A program made the translations under genes and the position numbers. From contig LS997566.1 in assembly GCA_000469685.2 (NCBI GenBank), positions 38,356,420-38,420,419 on the forward strand: a stretch of DNA of 64,000 nt. The letters are read 5' to 3'. The DNA comes from Haemonchus contortus (Eukaryota > Nematoda > Chromadorea > Rhabditida > Trichostrongylidae). Shown one piece after another: positions 24,048-36,397 of this stretch. The notes beneath the pieces were generated by a model. It was given only the letters and a program-made list of their open reading frames with translations, made no database searches and was not told the origin of the DNA. The first letter of the stretch is position 1. Each line of letters begins with the position of its first letter.

Positions 24048-24165
24048 GGGAAAATGTACATGTATGTTTATGATGTCGACGGCGGCCACATTTGTTCATC
24101 CTTGCCTATAAGGCCAATTGCGCTTGACATCGACATCATAAGCCCATTTACATTTTTCTCACTCT
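24048..24165. repeat. Imperfect inverted repeat
   Basis: GGGAAAATGTACATGTATGT...TTATGATGTCGA on the left pairs with TCGACATCATAAGCCCATTTACATTTTTCTC on the right. The arms are about 30 bp with a few mismatches. Confidence 0.6.
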
Positions 24166-24169
24166 TTTC

Positions 24170-25970
24170 TGTTTGAAAGGTATAGTAGGAACACCATTCA
24201 AGGTTCTAACTGATGGTTACTCAGGGCTGAGTCTGATGTGAACAGCTACCATGTTCTTAGGATGCTCCCATCAGTGTTTCTTCGATCGCTACGCAAAACA
24301 TTCGCACGGAAACGGTTTCTGGGTGCATTTTTTTTGAAATCCAGGGGAAGTTATGCTTCCATTTCCATTCCCACGGAGTTTTTTGAAATCTACTCCCATT
24401 TTCGAACTATCCAAGTAGAACAACGTCAATACGATTATTCCGGCTTAATAATTTCTCGCAAGTTGTAGGTTTATACAAAACGCCACGGTTTAGACCCCAA
24501 AAAGTGCCCGTGGTTCCAAAGGGGTTGACTGGTAAATTGGTGGCCAAATGCTGATTGGATTCTAGCAGACTTGAGGTTGATCATTTCGTTCTTTGGACGT
24601 TCAGTTTCTGTTTATGAATTGTAAACCTGGATCGCTCCCGAGACGACTTTTAACCAGCAGCAAAGACATCGTAATGAGCTAATTTTTCGGAAGGCAACGA
24701 GAAAGGGTTCAACGCGAGTTTTCAGTGTGAAAGAGGGAGTAAGCTCACACTCTGACATTTTCAACACCTTTCGATTATAATGTGTTAGTGGGGAGAATCT
24801 CGCCCTGTTTTGAGGGGACGGAACCATCACTGAAGCCTTTCCATTTTTGTGGGGAAGATGGAGGGTGACATTATGTCTTCGAGAAGGTTGAATGTGCACA
24901 TGTAGTTTGACCTCGATAGTACCATAAAAAACGTTTCGTTGAGATGGATGGAGTAGGAAGGGGGTGACGTTCCTGTAGTGCACGGGTGGAGGCCTCTTCG
25001 AAGACCAACGAGCTTTTGAGCTCTTTTGTGAACTGAATGCCTCAAATGGGTCCATTCATTGCCTCCTGAGAAGTGGCGCATTGCGATGTCCACTCTTGTG
25101 GCCAAGTGTGTCCCGAGGGGCGATGTTCAGCTACAATCCTTAAATGAAACTCTACGTTGGATGAAAAAAAGTGATGAACCTTAAAAATATTAAATACCTA
25201 GAAGTTGAGGGAATGTAGACTAGTAGCAAAAAAATGGCGAGCGGGTCCCTTTGCCTTATCTTTTTCTGCAATTTTGGGTGGTGGATATGGGTTGCATGAA
25301 CCCATGGTAAAAGACTCTTCGACCTGGATCCCTTGTAAGATGTTCTCAGAGGAATCAAAGAGCCGGTGATCGATTGATTTGTAATTTGTCATCATCAGCT
25401 GTTTATGATTTGTCATTATTGATTGATTTTGGTGTTTATTTTCATAAAGTATTTGTTCGTGGTTCAGGATCTTGAAGGCAAAGCCCGCTCAAGTTGTAAA
25501 GAGTTGAAAATTCGAGCAGACTTTGTCTTCAAGATCTCCTTTTTTTTCGTACTCAAGTTATACTTACAATTAGCCGATGCGAGAGTGACTGTGTGAAGGT
25601 ATGTGAGTGAAAAAGTACCTCTCTTTAGGTATCAAGCAGGGTCAGACGTGCGGTTTGAGAACACTAAGGAGGAAGGGAAAGGAGGTAGCATTACTGAGAC
25701 AATTTCCCCTTTTGTTTTTGCAGTAGTTCATACCTCTTCGTGGAAGGAGGGTTGGATTACACGAGAAGGTTTCGAGGGGATCATCTCAGAAAGAAAGGCA
25801 ATGTTTGACAACTGTATCGGGATTTTTATTGCAATGAATAAATATGAGGAAGGGAGAGGGATGAGGGCGAGGGTAGATAGGATAGATGGGAGGGGGAAGG
25901 GCTAGAGTCATGTTTCGTGATAGGATCGGGAGTGAGAATTTAGCGGAAAGATGTTCTTCGAGGAATCGTT
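24170..25970. other. Intergenic, no recognised gene
   Basis: The minus strand has a 147-codon open frame (24612-25055) overlapped by a 92-codon frame. Neither has a recognisable motif, and stops in all frames follow soon after. I see no splice pattern that would join them into a known protein. Confidence 0.35.
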
Positions 25971-25974
25971 TAAA

Positions 25975-26430
25975 TGAAGTAGTATGGGAAAAGCTCGGAT
26001 TATCTAAGTGGAATAGAATGGGAGAAGGTGGGATAGTGTAGATGCAATAGTTGGGGAACTGCTAGGGTCATATAGGTGGAATGGAATGGTAAATTTTAGT
26101 GATTTAGGTGGAAAAGCAGAGAAAATACTAGTCGTCTGGATGAAATAGTATGGGAAAAGCTGTATTTATCCAGGTGAAGTATTATGGCAGAAACTAGGAT
26201 TGTGTAGATGAAGCAGTAAGGGGGAATCTAGGACTGTATCGGTGAAATAGTATGGTAGAAGCTGGGCTCGTCTAGGCGGAATAGTAAGTAAAATGCTGGT
26301 CGCCCAAATGAGATAGTATGGGGAAGCTGAGATTGTATAGGCGAGATGGTGAGGAAAACACTACGATTTTCTATGTGGAATGGAAGGGGAAATATCGGGG
26401 CGTTTAGGTGAACTAGTATGGGAAATGCAT
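25975..26430 (+). repeat. Degenerate minisatellite, ~45-bp unit
   Basis: About ten diverged units of the form TAGGTGGAATAGTATGGGAAAAGCTAGGATTGT follow one another. Recognisable AGTATGG cores occur at about 25980, 26148, 26183, 26251 and 26316. Confidence 0.75.
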
Positions 26431-26779
26431 AGACAACACGTCTGACCCTGTATTCCCTAGAACTGAAGTGAAGTCGGGGTTAGCCAAGTCATGTCAGAAG
26501 TCATTTTTAGAAGGGACTAAACTCGAAAATTATGATTGTGATGTTCAGCGAAGAATTTTTTGGCTAACCCAAGTGGCGTTGTGGGTAGGAGTACGATTGA
26601 ACGAGTTAGGTTATGCGTTCCAGGTAGGTATACCTGAGATTCAAATTGATGACTGATGTTTAAGAAGTAGTAGTACAAACAGGTAAGAAGATTTAGGTAA
26701 GGAATGTGATCGTAGAATACGAATTTTGAACTTGCAGAGGGGCTCATCAAAGTAAATGTAATTCCGTAGGATAGTGGGG

Positions 26780-27260
26780 TCCGAGTAATTTAGTAAGTGG
26801 GATAAATGTTTCGGGAGCGCTTCGTAACCCAAAGATTAGGAGTGTTGTCTTGGCTACAACTCAAGGGTTGCAATATTAGCGTTACGTGGATTAGAGGTAA
26901 GGGCGATTTGTTTTATAGGAATAGGATTTCACGGAAGTCAGAGGTCTTGATCCTTTCGCCCGTTCATTACATCATGAAGATCTGTTAGTGGGCTGGGACG
27001 AATATTTGAGTAGTATGGAAAGTGGTAAGCGGGTAAGAGATTCTAGATGATCGTGGTAAGGAGGGGGTGTCGTCTGAGCCACAACTTGCAGAATCAGTAA
27101 TATTAAAGTGATTTGAATTGGAGAGAGATCCTTCAATAGAAGGTCATGGGAATTAGTTTGGTTGGGTAGGACGAATGTTAGGTCAGTATGGTAACTGGTT
27201 GCCGGGATAGAATTTGGGAGGGGTTCGCAGTTTAAGGATAAAGGGTGTAGTCTATAGGAG
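26780..27260 (+). repeat. Degenerate direct repeats of ~170-210 bp
   Basis: Matching landmarks recur in order: GGACGAATATTTGAGTAGTATGG near 26997 against GGACGAATGTTAGGTCAGTATGG near 27170, and GTGTTGTCTTGGCTACAACT near 26841 against GTGTCGTCTGAGCCACAACT near 27067. They look like expanded, decayed relatives of the preceding minisatellite region. Confidence 0.5.
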
Positions 27261-27536
27261 CAGTACTTCCGTATGGTAACCGGTAACTGTATGGGGGAAA
27301 AGAGAATCATTGTTGGGGAAAGGGAATTTTGAGAAAGTAGAGAAGACTAAGACATGTATTGTAGTTGAAACATGAGTACAGAAAAGGTAGGTGACCATTT
27401 CTTTTCAAGCAGGTGGGAAATATCATTCGTATGGCCTTTTTGTTGAGAAAGATGCTCAGAGTGATAAAGTAGGGAACCCACAACGCCACTGCAGACTCAC
27501 TACAGTTATGTGTGTAAGTACGTAAGTTTTTGGTAG

Positions 27537-27930
27537 GATACTTGCAACGCAGAAGGAGCCATGTTTTGAGGAATGTTGCCAAAAATGCACAAAGTCATTC
27601 TGAAGGGGAAGTATTCTGTTCAGGGTGGTTCGTAAAATTCTCCCCATTTTGAAGTAGTTAAAAGTGGAAGGGGACGATTTTTCTGAAATTTTATCTCCTG
27701 CAGTTTGGCAAAAATTTTATGACTGCATTCCTCATCATCACCGGCTCCTTTTGTGCGCGTGTGGAGTGTATTGCAACGCAGAAAGGCTTATGTGTCGAGG
27801 AATACTCACCAAAAAATGAACGTAGTTCTTCTGAAGAGTTGATAGGGACTTTTGCGTGGGTGTCGAAAAAAGACTGTTACCTGCACAACTGCATATTCCT
27901 CGTCACAGTGAGCTCTCTCGTGCGTGACTG
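27537..27930 (+). repeat. Two-copy tandem repeat, ~230-bp period
   Basis: TTGCAACGCAGAAGG...GAGGAAT...CAAAAA and TTCTGAAG near 27541-27610 recur at 27770-27840. The following GACTGCATTCCTCATCATCACCGGCTC at 27720 recurs as AACTGCATATTCCTCGTCACAGTGAGCTC at 27886. Confidence 0.65.
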
Positions 27931-28177
27931 AGTGTGTGATAGGTGTGTGCGGTGTAGATCGTGTGTAGTGGTTGTACAGTTGTGTGTGTCCATGGATGTG
28001 AAAAATTCTAAGTTCTAGAAAATTCCATGCGCTAAATTCTCGTTGACTGTGTTGGTTGTTGTGTTGTTGTTTCTATCTTTGTGTGTCGTTCAAAGTTGTG
28101 CTGCAGCTATTTATTTACAATTCATACAATATAAATACAATACAAAGCAATGTTATAATTACAATGTCACGAATCCT

Positions 28178-29480
28178 ACCTAAGTACCCACCCTAAGTTT
28201 TCCCTCCCCTTTCCCCCCACGTTCGCGCACGCGCGTTTTCTCGGTTTCCCACCGATGGACTCGACTTGTCGACTTTTCTTCGAGGTCCCAGGGAAGGCAC
28301 GCCTTGGAGTGCTGGAAACGTCCCCTGTGTCACCTCCCCATCCAATGCAACCGCGAAGTCTCACTAGCGACTGGTGCTCGCGACGGTCGTGTTCGCGGGG
28401 TCACCCGCTCCAGAAAGGAACCTCCCACAAGGTCTGGGCATGCAACCTTGCTCCATGGACAACAGTGGGTGGGGTTTCGAGCTCGCCAGTACACACCATC
28501 ACTTCCCATCGAATTTTCGCGAGATCAACAGACACCACAGGCACACGTTATCGATCTTCCCATATGCATAGAGAGAAGTTCGATCGGAGCGTTCGCCTAC
28601 AACTTTTGCGCAACAATTGCACAACACCAGCAAGATTTCTGCCAAAGTAGACTCCTGCTCGAGTAAATGAAAGTGATAAAATGGAAGAGAAATAGTAATT
28701 CTAGAGCTCGTAGTGACTGCCATAAGGTTGACAACATGGTCTGATCAATTTGGCTACCTTTCAAAGCGGTGAATAGCAAGAGACTCTGGAAATTGGAGTC
28801 AACTGCGATGAATACGGGAGCAAAAATGTCCCCTTTGCCCAAAAAAATGGTCATAGCGCTTTGAGCAGCGAAAGCCAAAACACGACACCAAAGACTCGAA
28901 AAACTTGCTGGCACAACTGAAACAGCCCGTTAGCCTCAACGCAAGCCGTTTTTTCGAGGTGTTGCTTACAAAACTTTGCACAAATTTCATGGAAATAAGT
29001 ATTTTGTTCAGTTCTTGCCCCATCCTTGTGAATATGCTTTTAGATTGATTAAGAATCACCGAGATCTTGATATTCACAGGGAAAAAAAACTTAAGTTTGA
29101 CCCCTTAAGAAAAACGCTCAGAAATCAAGCGAATATCATTGCCTCACAGATCATTCAAATTACCCGGAATAATGTTGGCAATCTGCCTTCAATTCATCTT
29201 TCGAATATCCTTCTGCGAGAGCCTTTGCCGAAGCGAAAGTGGCATCGCGGAAAAGAGTTTCTCAGTTACTAATGAAAGTTTTGAGTGCAGTAAGAACATT
29301 TTTTTTTTCAAAAATTCAGAGAAACACCTACAACATCACAGCATCAACGATGTACTACTGAAATGCCTCAGAATCAGCCAGAATTTTTTTTCAGGGTAAT
29401 CGCTTTCACAGGCAATAATGTCGGGATGAGCTTGGAGATATTTCAATACCAAAATACTTTTCCTATCATTTTTCCTTTTT
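28178..29480 (+). repeat. ~1.3 kb repeat, copy X (uninterrupted)
   Basis: This segment matches 32260-34706 in reverse orientation along its length, apart from the mariner inserted there. Landmarks include ACCCACCCTAAGTTTTCCC (28182), CCGATGGACTCGACTT (28250), ATCCAATGCAAC (28340), AAGTGATAAAATGG-AGA (28670), CGAGGTGTTGC (28955), GTTCAGTTCTTG (29008), CGCTCAGAAATC (29115) and ATGCCTCAGAATC (29361). Some frames stay open in both copies (28304-28550 plus; 28830-28910 minus), but I recognise no protein. It could be a non-autonomous transposon or a decayed gene copy. Confidence 0.75.
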
Positions 29481-32259
29481 TTTTTAGAGTTGACGTTAGA
29501 GAGGTGCATTCAGCAGATTCAATTCAAAAGGTAAATTGGAGTAGGAGGAGTTACGCTAACCCCGTTTGAGTAATGTAGAATGATAGATGTAATCCATGAT
29601 ATTAACTATTCTGAGTAGAAAATTCCAACTGAAGTGACAGACGTAACTTGGAAAAGTTACCATGCAACTACAACCGGGAATCCAGCACGCTAAAGAGCTG
29701 TATTGAAGAAATTGATCCCAGACTGTGGGGGCGAAAGGGACACGAGGGAGTGCCGATGTGAATCTGGGGTCCAGCAGCACCTAGCACCACGAAAGTAATC
29801 CAAAAGAACACGAGGAAGTGTCGATCTGGGTCCTCCAAAGACGATAAAGTGATACTGACTACTCAAAGAGCGCCGAAGAATGCAGAGTTGGTCAAAATTC
29901 CAGCTTAATCACTGAGAGCACCCAAATGGGCGATAAGGTGAAGACTCACGATTTCGAACTCGGTTACAGTCGCCTAAGTGTACAAGAAAAGCCAACAGAG
30001 CACCTCAATTGAAGCTTTGTTTGTATCCCATGAGGTGCTGAGCCAAATAACGGCTATGACGGTCAAGTCTGCATCCGTTGCACTCCGAAGATTACTGATG
30101 ACGAGGACACAAGGAAATAATGCCGGAGTATCGGTTGCTGACGAAACATAGGTGACTTTTAGACTAGAAAACCGCTAAAAGAAATGTTGTACCACTGAAT
30201 GACCAACAGCAAAGAACATGTATTTCTTGTAGGGTTCTTCTGTCGAAAGGAGTTCACTACGATGTGGCAAAGCTGACTAGGGAAAACAGAGCCTTCGACC
30301 TTGTACAAGTAGGAGATAAAGCTCTAGAAATGGCCAGTCGGAACCAACGAACAACAACAACGAACTAACAAATCAGCCTCGACTAGGAGTCCAAGCCACT
30401 GGCTGGAAAGAGCAAACAAAACCCATATTACCGTAATATAAGATAACGACTAGTCCACCCTAATCTTATACCCCTTTCGTCAAGTTTTGTTCCGATGATG
30501 AAGGAGCAACCAGGAGGCCCTCGAGTAGGCAAATTCATGTGCCTAAGTGTCCGATTTTGATTCATGTGAGATGAACTTATGCTCCAGTGCTCTAGGAACA
30601 GATGAACTTCCGATCTTAAGGCTTCCAATTTACTACAGCGGAAGGCATTCAGATGGAACGAAGGATGTAACAAAGCGAGAATACAGGTGGTTGTTGCGAA
30701 AACGAAGAGTGAAGTTCTGGAGGAAAAGGAATCCAAGTCATCTAGGTTGTCGACTGTCTACATAGTGCTAAATAGCATCGCGATCAAAAAGGGAAATCAG
30801 GAACTCCGAAATCATTTTTTTGCCACATTTGCCGGGACATCGACGATCAGCTGTGGCGGACCCATCGGTCGATAGTGTCAGAGCAGCCATCGATTGAATC
30901 AGTCGAGACAACGAAAAATTCCGCGGTCACGGACTGAGCGTTGACCTGAGATTTCAGAAAGTTCAAGCTCTCAAGCGAGCACCGTCTGGTCCCTGACAAG
31001 GGGATATTGCGATAAAGCTGACAGCTGTTAAGTTTACATTGGAATTTGGACATTTGGTTCGGGGCTGAACAAGACGACTAATGATTTCCTAGCAGAGCAG
31101 ATAACGAAGAGTCCCTATTAGGGATAATCACGAGAGACAGGGTAGTCGGGAGAAGCGGTCCTCAAACAAGTTTCTCACAGATTCACGAACAACTGCGAAG
31201 AAAATAGAGCTTCCTTGACTCGTTTATCAAAGGTCAGACTTGAAAGCATCATAATTTAGACAAAAAACTTCGGACTAGCCGGTTCTAGCCGATTTGGAAA
31301 CGAGCTGATATTCACTACAGAAGAGCCAACTGCTGAGAGTATCTAGAAGTTTCAAACCCGATTCTGTCTCAATAATGAAAGCGATGTCACAGCCCAGCTT
31401 GGATGGATTACTTTTATCTTCGTAATGAGAGGTAAGGTAAGGACGAGAAAAAAGCGTGCGATCCCACCTCATCGTACACCCCTTTAATTGGAATGATTTA
31501 TGTAGTTCCTGTCCTGTCCTGGGTAGATTCCTGTCACGCTCCACGGGGGCCCAGTCATTCCAATAAAATGGAAAATCGCGATCAAAAAATGTACTTTGGA
31601 CCCCGCTATAAGTTCTATACCAGAGTCAAGCGCACTTCTTGCTCACTCTATTCTGTACATAATCTATCCCCACACCAATTCCACGACTTGATTCTTACAC
31701 GTTCTAAAAAATCGATTTATCCGACTGAACCTACGTATCTGAGGCTCTTTCAGTGTAGTTTGAGCCTTCCCTAAAGGTCTACTTTATGTCTACCGAGCAC
31801 TGACTCGTTCACATACTATTCTACCAGAACACAGGATCTTGTAGTCGCTAAAGCTGGGACATCGACTTCAACCATTAGCAAAGGGATACCTACTTACAAC
31901 CCAATTCCTACAGATTCTGCTGAGGAAGGAATGGAATCTATTGGAATGATGGAGAGAATGGACAATTTGAATTCAATAGCGAGCAACCATTATACAAAAC
32001 CGTTATAATGCTGGGAAAAGAACGACTCATTAACTTTCCTTTGGACAGCTCGGGTGGCTCAGGAGATTGCTGGGCCGAAGAACAGATAATTCTTAGGACT
32101 AATTTTTATACCAAACCGGCATGCTTTACGCACTTCTCTTTGCGAAAATCCCGTAAGGAAAGTTCTACTTCGAAAGTTTCACCCATGGGACTTTGAGTTA
32201 ACCCTAACCCATCCTTAGCCATAGCCAAGTGCCACCCAAGCCTCACTAGAAGCGAAACC
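29481..32259. other. Spacer between inverted copies X and Y, no recognised gene
   Basis: About 2.8 kb with only short open frames on both strands. I looked for transposase, reverse transcriptase or exon-like motifs and found none. Confidence 0.35.
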
Positions 32260-32671
32260 ACCAAAAATCCAAAAAGAATATCGAGCATTTCTTAGCTGAA
32301 ATAAATTTAGCTGTTCACCATGTCAGGAATGTGCAAAAAGATTCTTTTTAGGAATGTGAAAGCGATTCTGAGGCAATTTAAAAATACATCATAATCAAAC
32401 TGTAGATACTTTCAAATCCAAAATAGGAATTTCTTACTGCTCTCAAAACTTTGATTAGTAACTAAGAAACTCACCTGATGCGATTACACAATCCCTTCGA
32501 CAAAGCATCAGAAAGACGGGTCACTTGAAGTACGAGATGGAGGCAAATTAGCTATGAATTTCTAAACATACAAAGAAAGTCATGAAATTCGCAAGATTTC
32601 TGAGCGCTTTTCTCAAAACGTCGAACTACGAAATTTCTGTGAAAGTGCTTACTTCGAGTGAGGAATTTTTA

Positions 32672-33845
32672 GGTAGATGCAAAAGTCTTGAGGCACTCTG
32701 ATACACGACTCCAATCCGCCACAATTTGACTGAAGCCCCCACTCCATGAACTGCAAACTCCAACTGAACTGAACGACCATTAGCTGAGTCGTCCATGCAA
32801 CCAGGGAGCGAGTTGGCTACTCATTTCGCCCAGGAAAAGGAGGTCTGTGAGTCAAAGAAGTCAGCCACACTACATTCAAGGCCATCCGAAGTGATGAGTT
32901 TTCTCTTGATGTTGAACTGCTTGAGGTACCTGAAAAGGTGATCCTTTGAAGGTGCGAGATCAGAGAAATACGGAGGGTAGGAGACGGTATTCCACTCAAT
33001 TCCCTGAAGTCCGATCTTTGGCAAGTGCGACCAATCGCCATCATTTGGGATTGGAAGAAACTTTCCACGAATGCCTTTCTTCGAATGCATGAGCGAGGCG
33101 ATTGTCGGGACTTCAGGTGGCTACTCGTTGTTAGCACCTCTTTCGAGTCCTAAAAGCAGCACGGCGAAGCCTTCCTGAGAACCTGTTCTGGTTTAGGCTG
33201 CATGAGCGGATCTTACCCTTCTGATAGGTAAACAAAGACCATCGCGTTGTTGTCGAAACGATTCATCTCTTATGCTCCGTCACCAAATCTTGCAGAAACT
33301 CCTTTCGATTGAGAGTGAAGAGCAGCGAGTGCCTGATGGACACACGCGTCGGACGGAGATCTTCGGCAGTCGGTGCGGAGTTATCAAGCAAGAACTTTCC
33401 TGTAATCGTTTTCGTGAAGATCTGGGACGACATAGCCCCAATCGCACTAAGGAAAGGAGCAAGTTTCCATTTCTTCACTCGCCTTCCTATGCACTTCGTT
33501 GAAAAGTCGTCAGCATCGATAGCGAGTGGTCGTCCGAATGAGGATCATTGTCGAACGCGGTATCTCCACAATGTAAGAGAACGAAAAAAACGAGCAACAA
33601 CCCTATGAGTAGCGAAGTTCTCTCCAAATGCAGTGTTGATGTTGGATCCAGCGGAAATAGAACTGCAATTGCGACGCCATTCATAGTAGACGTCTGCTCA
33701 AAGTCCATCACTCGATGATTGCGAGATCGTTCACACAAGAAGGGCTCGAGATTTCTTTGAATGTCACTGGCGGTATCTCCGGACTGTTCCAGAATGAGGT
33801 GATGGTCCCGGGGCGGGTATGGGTCTCAAGACTTTTGCATCAACC
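32672..33845 (-). mobile_element. Mariner-like transposon with TIRs and TA target duplication
   Basis: The left end GGTAGATGCAAAAGTCTTGAG and the right-end complement GGTTGATGCAAAAGTCTTGAG form inverted termini, each next to a TA (32670-32671 and 33846-33847), the mariner target duplication. The 1174-bp length suits a mariner. The interior carries a broken minus-strand transposase. Confidence 0.88.
32815..33740 (-). pseudogene. Mariner transposase, dead
   Basis: The minus strand encodes mariner landmarks. RKEFLQDLVTEHKR followed by a stop and IV corresponds to the family's VTGDEKWI, so the Trp codon has become a stop and the catalytic Asp context is altered. Further on, IEWNTVSYPPYFSDLAPS and HLFRYLKQFNIKRKL correspond to the conserved SPDLAPSDYHLF region, where the last catalytic Asp is still readable (FSDLAPS). 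The N-terminal part can be guessed only from FDNDPHSDDHSLSML, which resembles the DxPRSGRPS region. The DNARPHVA motif is not legible. There are several frame changes, so no active enzyme is encoded. Confidence 0.82.
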
Positions 33846-34984
33846 TAACACGGGACAAGAAAAGTACAAGAACTGAACGAATCAATTATTTCCAACAGAA
33901 TTATTCAAAGTCTCGCAACACCTCGAAATAAAAAAGCTTGCTGTTGAGGATAACAAGCTGCTCCGATTGTCCCTACAAGTTTCTGAAGCCAGTGATGCCA
34001 TGTTTGGCATTCAATTACTCAAAACACCACAACCACTCAGTAGGCAAAGGCACAATTTGCTCTCATACCCAAAGCAGCAGATTCCGTTTCCCATCGTATC
34101 CCACTACTCAACGGTTTTAAAAGGGAACAAAATTGATCAGATCATGCAATCATCCTCATCGCTGCCACCACGAGCTATAAAATTACTACTTCTACTAACA
34201 TTTTATCACTTACAAGCAAAAGTACACTTTGCTAAAAATCTTACTGGATGTCGTGCAACTGTCGCGCTGGAGCTGTAGACCGAACGTTCCTACCGAACAT
34301 CCCACTATGCAGATGGAAAGTTCAATAGCACGTGCCTGCAGCGCTGGCTGATATCGCTATCCAATGGAAAACGATGGTACGAGCTGACGAGCTCGAGAAC
34401 CCTACCAACTGCTGTTCATGAAACAAAATTACATGCTCAAACCCTGTGAGATGCTCCATTCTGAGGCGAATGAGCCCACAAACACAACTGTCACAAGCAC
34501 CGGCCCCTAATGAGCCGTTGCAGTTGCATTGGATAGAGGAGTGACACAAAGGAAGCTCCCAGAACTCCAAGGCATGCCTTTCCCAGGACCTCGTAAGTCG
34601 AGTCCATCGGCAGGAAACAATGCGTGGGGATTCATTGTGAAAGGGGTAAATTCTTCAGAAGGTTCAAGACCTTCTCTATCCCCAGGGAAAACTTAGGGTG
34701 GGTTTTACAGGGTGATTGATTAGTGTGGGCACCTAGACTAAACTATTCCTTGACCCAGCCCTCTAATTAGTTCCCTAGTCGTTGTTCCCACACTCAACCG
34801 CTTCAGTCCGTCAAATTCTACCGCCATCACGTTGCTCTTCGGAAGGGAGAGAGCGGCCTCCCCTAACAAATAGAACCAAAGTTTCATGAAGTGTTCGGAA
34901 ACTAAGAAGTCACGGTGGCCCACTACCCGGTAATACAAACCCAGGTCTTCAAAAATAAAACAAAGGATTATATAAAAAAGTCAA

Positions 34985-35215
34985 AGCTGGCAGAGGAGTA
35001 CCACCCCTTCCAACCCCTCTCCCCTTCCCCCCCCTCCCCCCCATCTTACACTTGAAAAATTTCCCCCCCCCCATCTTACACTTGAACAATTATATTAAAA
35101 GAAAGCCGAAAGATCAACTATACCAAACGAACGGGCAGAAACCTGGCCTGTAGAAGCCCTCTCTACGTGCCCCGAAACAGCCCCTCCTCTCCCTGCCCCC
35201 CCCCTCCCCCCACCC
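34985..35215 (+). repeat. C-rich low-complexity region with small duplication
   Basis: Runs of 7-10 C interrupted by T. The unit CCCCCATCTTACACTTGAA occurs twice, near 35038 and 35072, followed by another C-rich run near 35189-35210. Confidence 0.8.
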
Positions 35216-35853
35216 TAATATTTGATGAGAAAATAACAAAAATTACAGTTTGCAATAAGAATTTGGCCGCAATCTTCCTTCCGAGCACATGGTGACTGCA
35301 GTAGTTATTTGACCTCAAGAGACCTGAGTTAGGGAGGGACCACCAGGGTACTGCTAATCAGTAAGTAATTAGTGACCCCCTAGACAATGACAACAGAAAA
35401 CTAACTACAGAAAAGATACCTAACAACTATTAAAGAAACAAATAACTATGAAAAATAAGTTAGTTATAGTCATAGTTAGTTAGTTAAAAAAACAGGATAC
35501 ATTAAAATAGAGCCCTAAACAACCTAAAAATGACCTAACGCCCACACTAAAACAATCACACCTGTTAATCTCAAAAATATCCCATAGACGGTTCCTGCGT
35601 CCGCTTGCTGTCCACGAAATGCCCTGCAAAAATAGACGATTAGGTCTGAAAAAGAAGCACAAAAATCAAATTAACGCACATTTTTCCATAGGCCGCTGGG
35701 TTTAGACGAGTAATCCACGCCGCTACCTTCGCGGGGAGCAGCAATTTCTTCCAAATAGTTCTTCCTCGGTGCCGGGGGTCCCATGCGCATCCAATTGATG
35801 TTCTCGTGTTACGACAGGGGTGATTCTTCCATGATCCCACATCCGGTTTCCGT

Positions 35854-36297
35854 TCATCCATTAGTTCCACTGTTGATCGAACGTGCGTAGCGTGCCGTTC
35901 CAAGGAATCGCTTCAGATGAGGTAGACGAAAGCTGTCTTGTAGAGAGCCGAACCTATCTAAATCATGTGTTTTGAGCAAATAGGCCCATTCGAAGTTGAT
36001 GACAAATGCATACCCCTGATCCCCGAACGGATCACTAATTGGCAGGATGAGTGGCTGCTGTCTGCTTCCGGCTGAAATGGCGGGTACTGAACATGTAGCT
36101 TCACTAGTAAAGAACGACCTAAAACGGTGATGGGAATAGATATTCGTACCGAGACAATTCCACGGCGAACCAGTCCCGGGTCCTGTGAACATCAGTGTTG
36201 TGTTGGTTCGATCGCTGGGGAAACCGTCCTGTGTTCCGATGCTATCCATGTTGCTGTTTGGCAAAAAGAAGACCACGTGTGGCAGGTACGCGCTCAA
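35854..36297 (-). pseudogene. Exon-like module D of an unknown protein family
   Basis: An open minus-strand segment reads FTGPGTGSPWNCLG, then about 30 residues, then ISDPFGDQGYAF and LLKTHDLDRFGSLQDSF. A second copy on the plus strand (37070-37320) encodes FTGPGTGWPRNSLG, GDPIGDQGYAF and LLKTDCSDRFGS in the same order and spacing. Similar amino acids shared over about 90 codons suggest former coding sequence. I do not recognise the family. It is marked pseudogene because no intact gene can be assembled. Confidence 0.45.
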
Positions 36298-36397
36298 ATC
36301 GTAGAGAAGAAGTACGGATCCGCCTCGATGAGGACGGCGTCAGCCTGAATTGAAAGCATTTAGAAATCTAGACATCAAAAAAGTCTATCAATGTTGT

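Larger units (their letters stand above)
32260..34706 (-). repeat. ~1.3 kb repeat, copy Y (inverted, split by mariner)
   Basis: The reverse-oriented counterpart of 28178-29480. Its sequence is continuous with copy X on both sides of the mariner at 32672-33845: the right part (33846-34706) matches 28178 to about 29030 and the left part (32260-32671) matches about 29090-29480. The mariner therefore entered an existing copy of the repeat. The divergence from copy X is substantial, so the duplication is old. Confidence 0.72.

Noticed and set aside
24612..25055. 147-codon minus-strand open frame
   Set aside because: No motif, a second frame open in the same place, no splice context and no paralogue in the window.
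32106..32288. 60-codon minus-strand frame beginning MLDILFGFLVVSLLVRL, like a signal peptide
   Set aside because: It lies at the edge of repeat copy Y, and nothing matches it in copy X or any family I know. A hydrophobic start alone is weak evidence.
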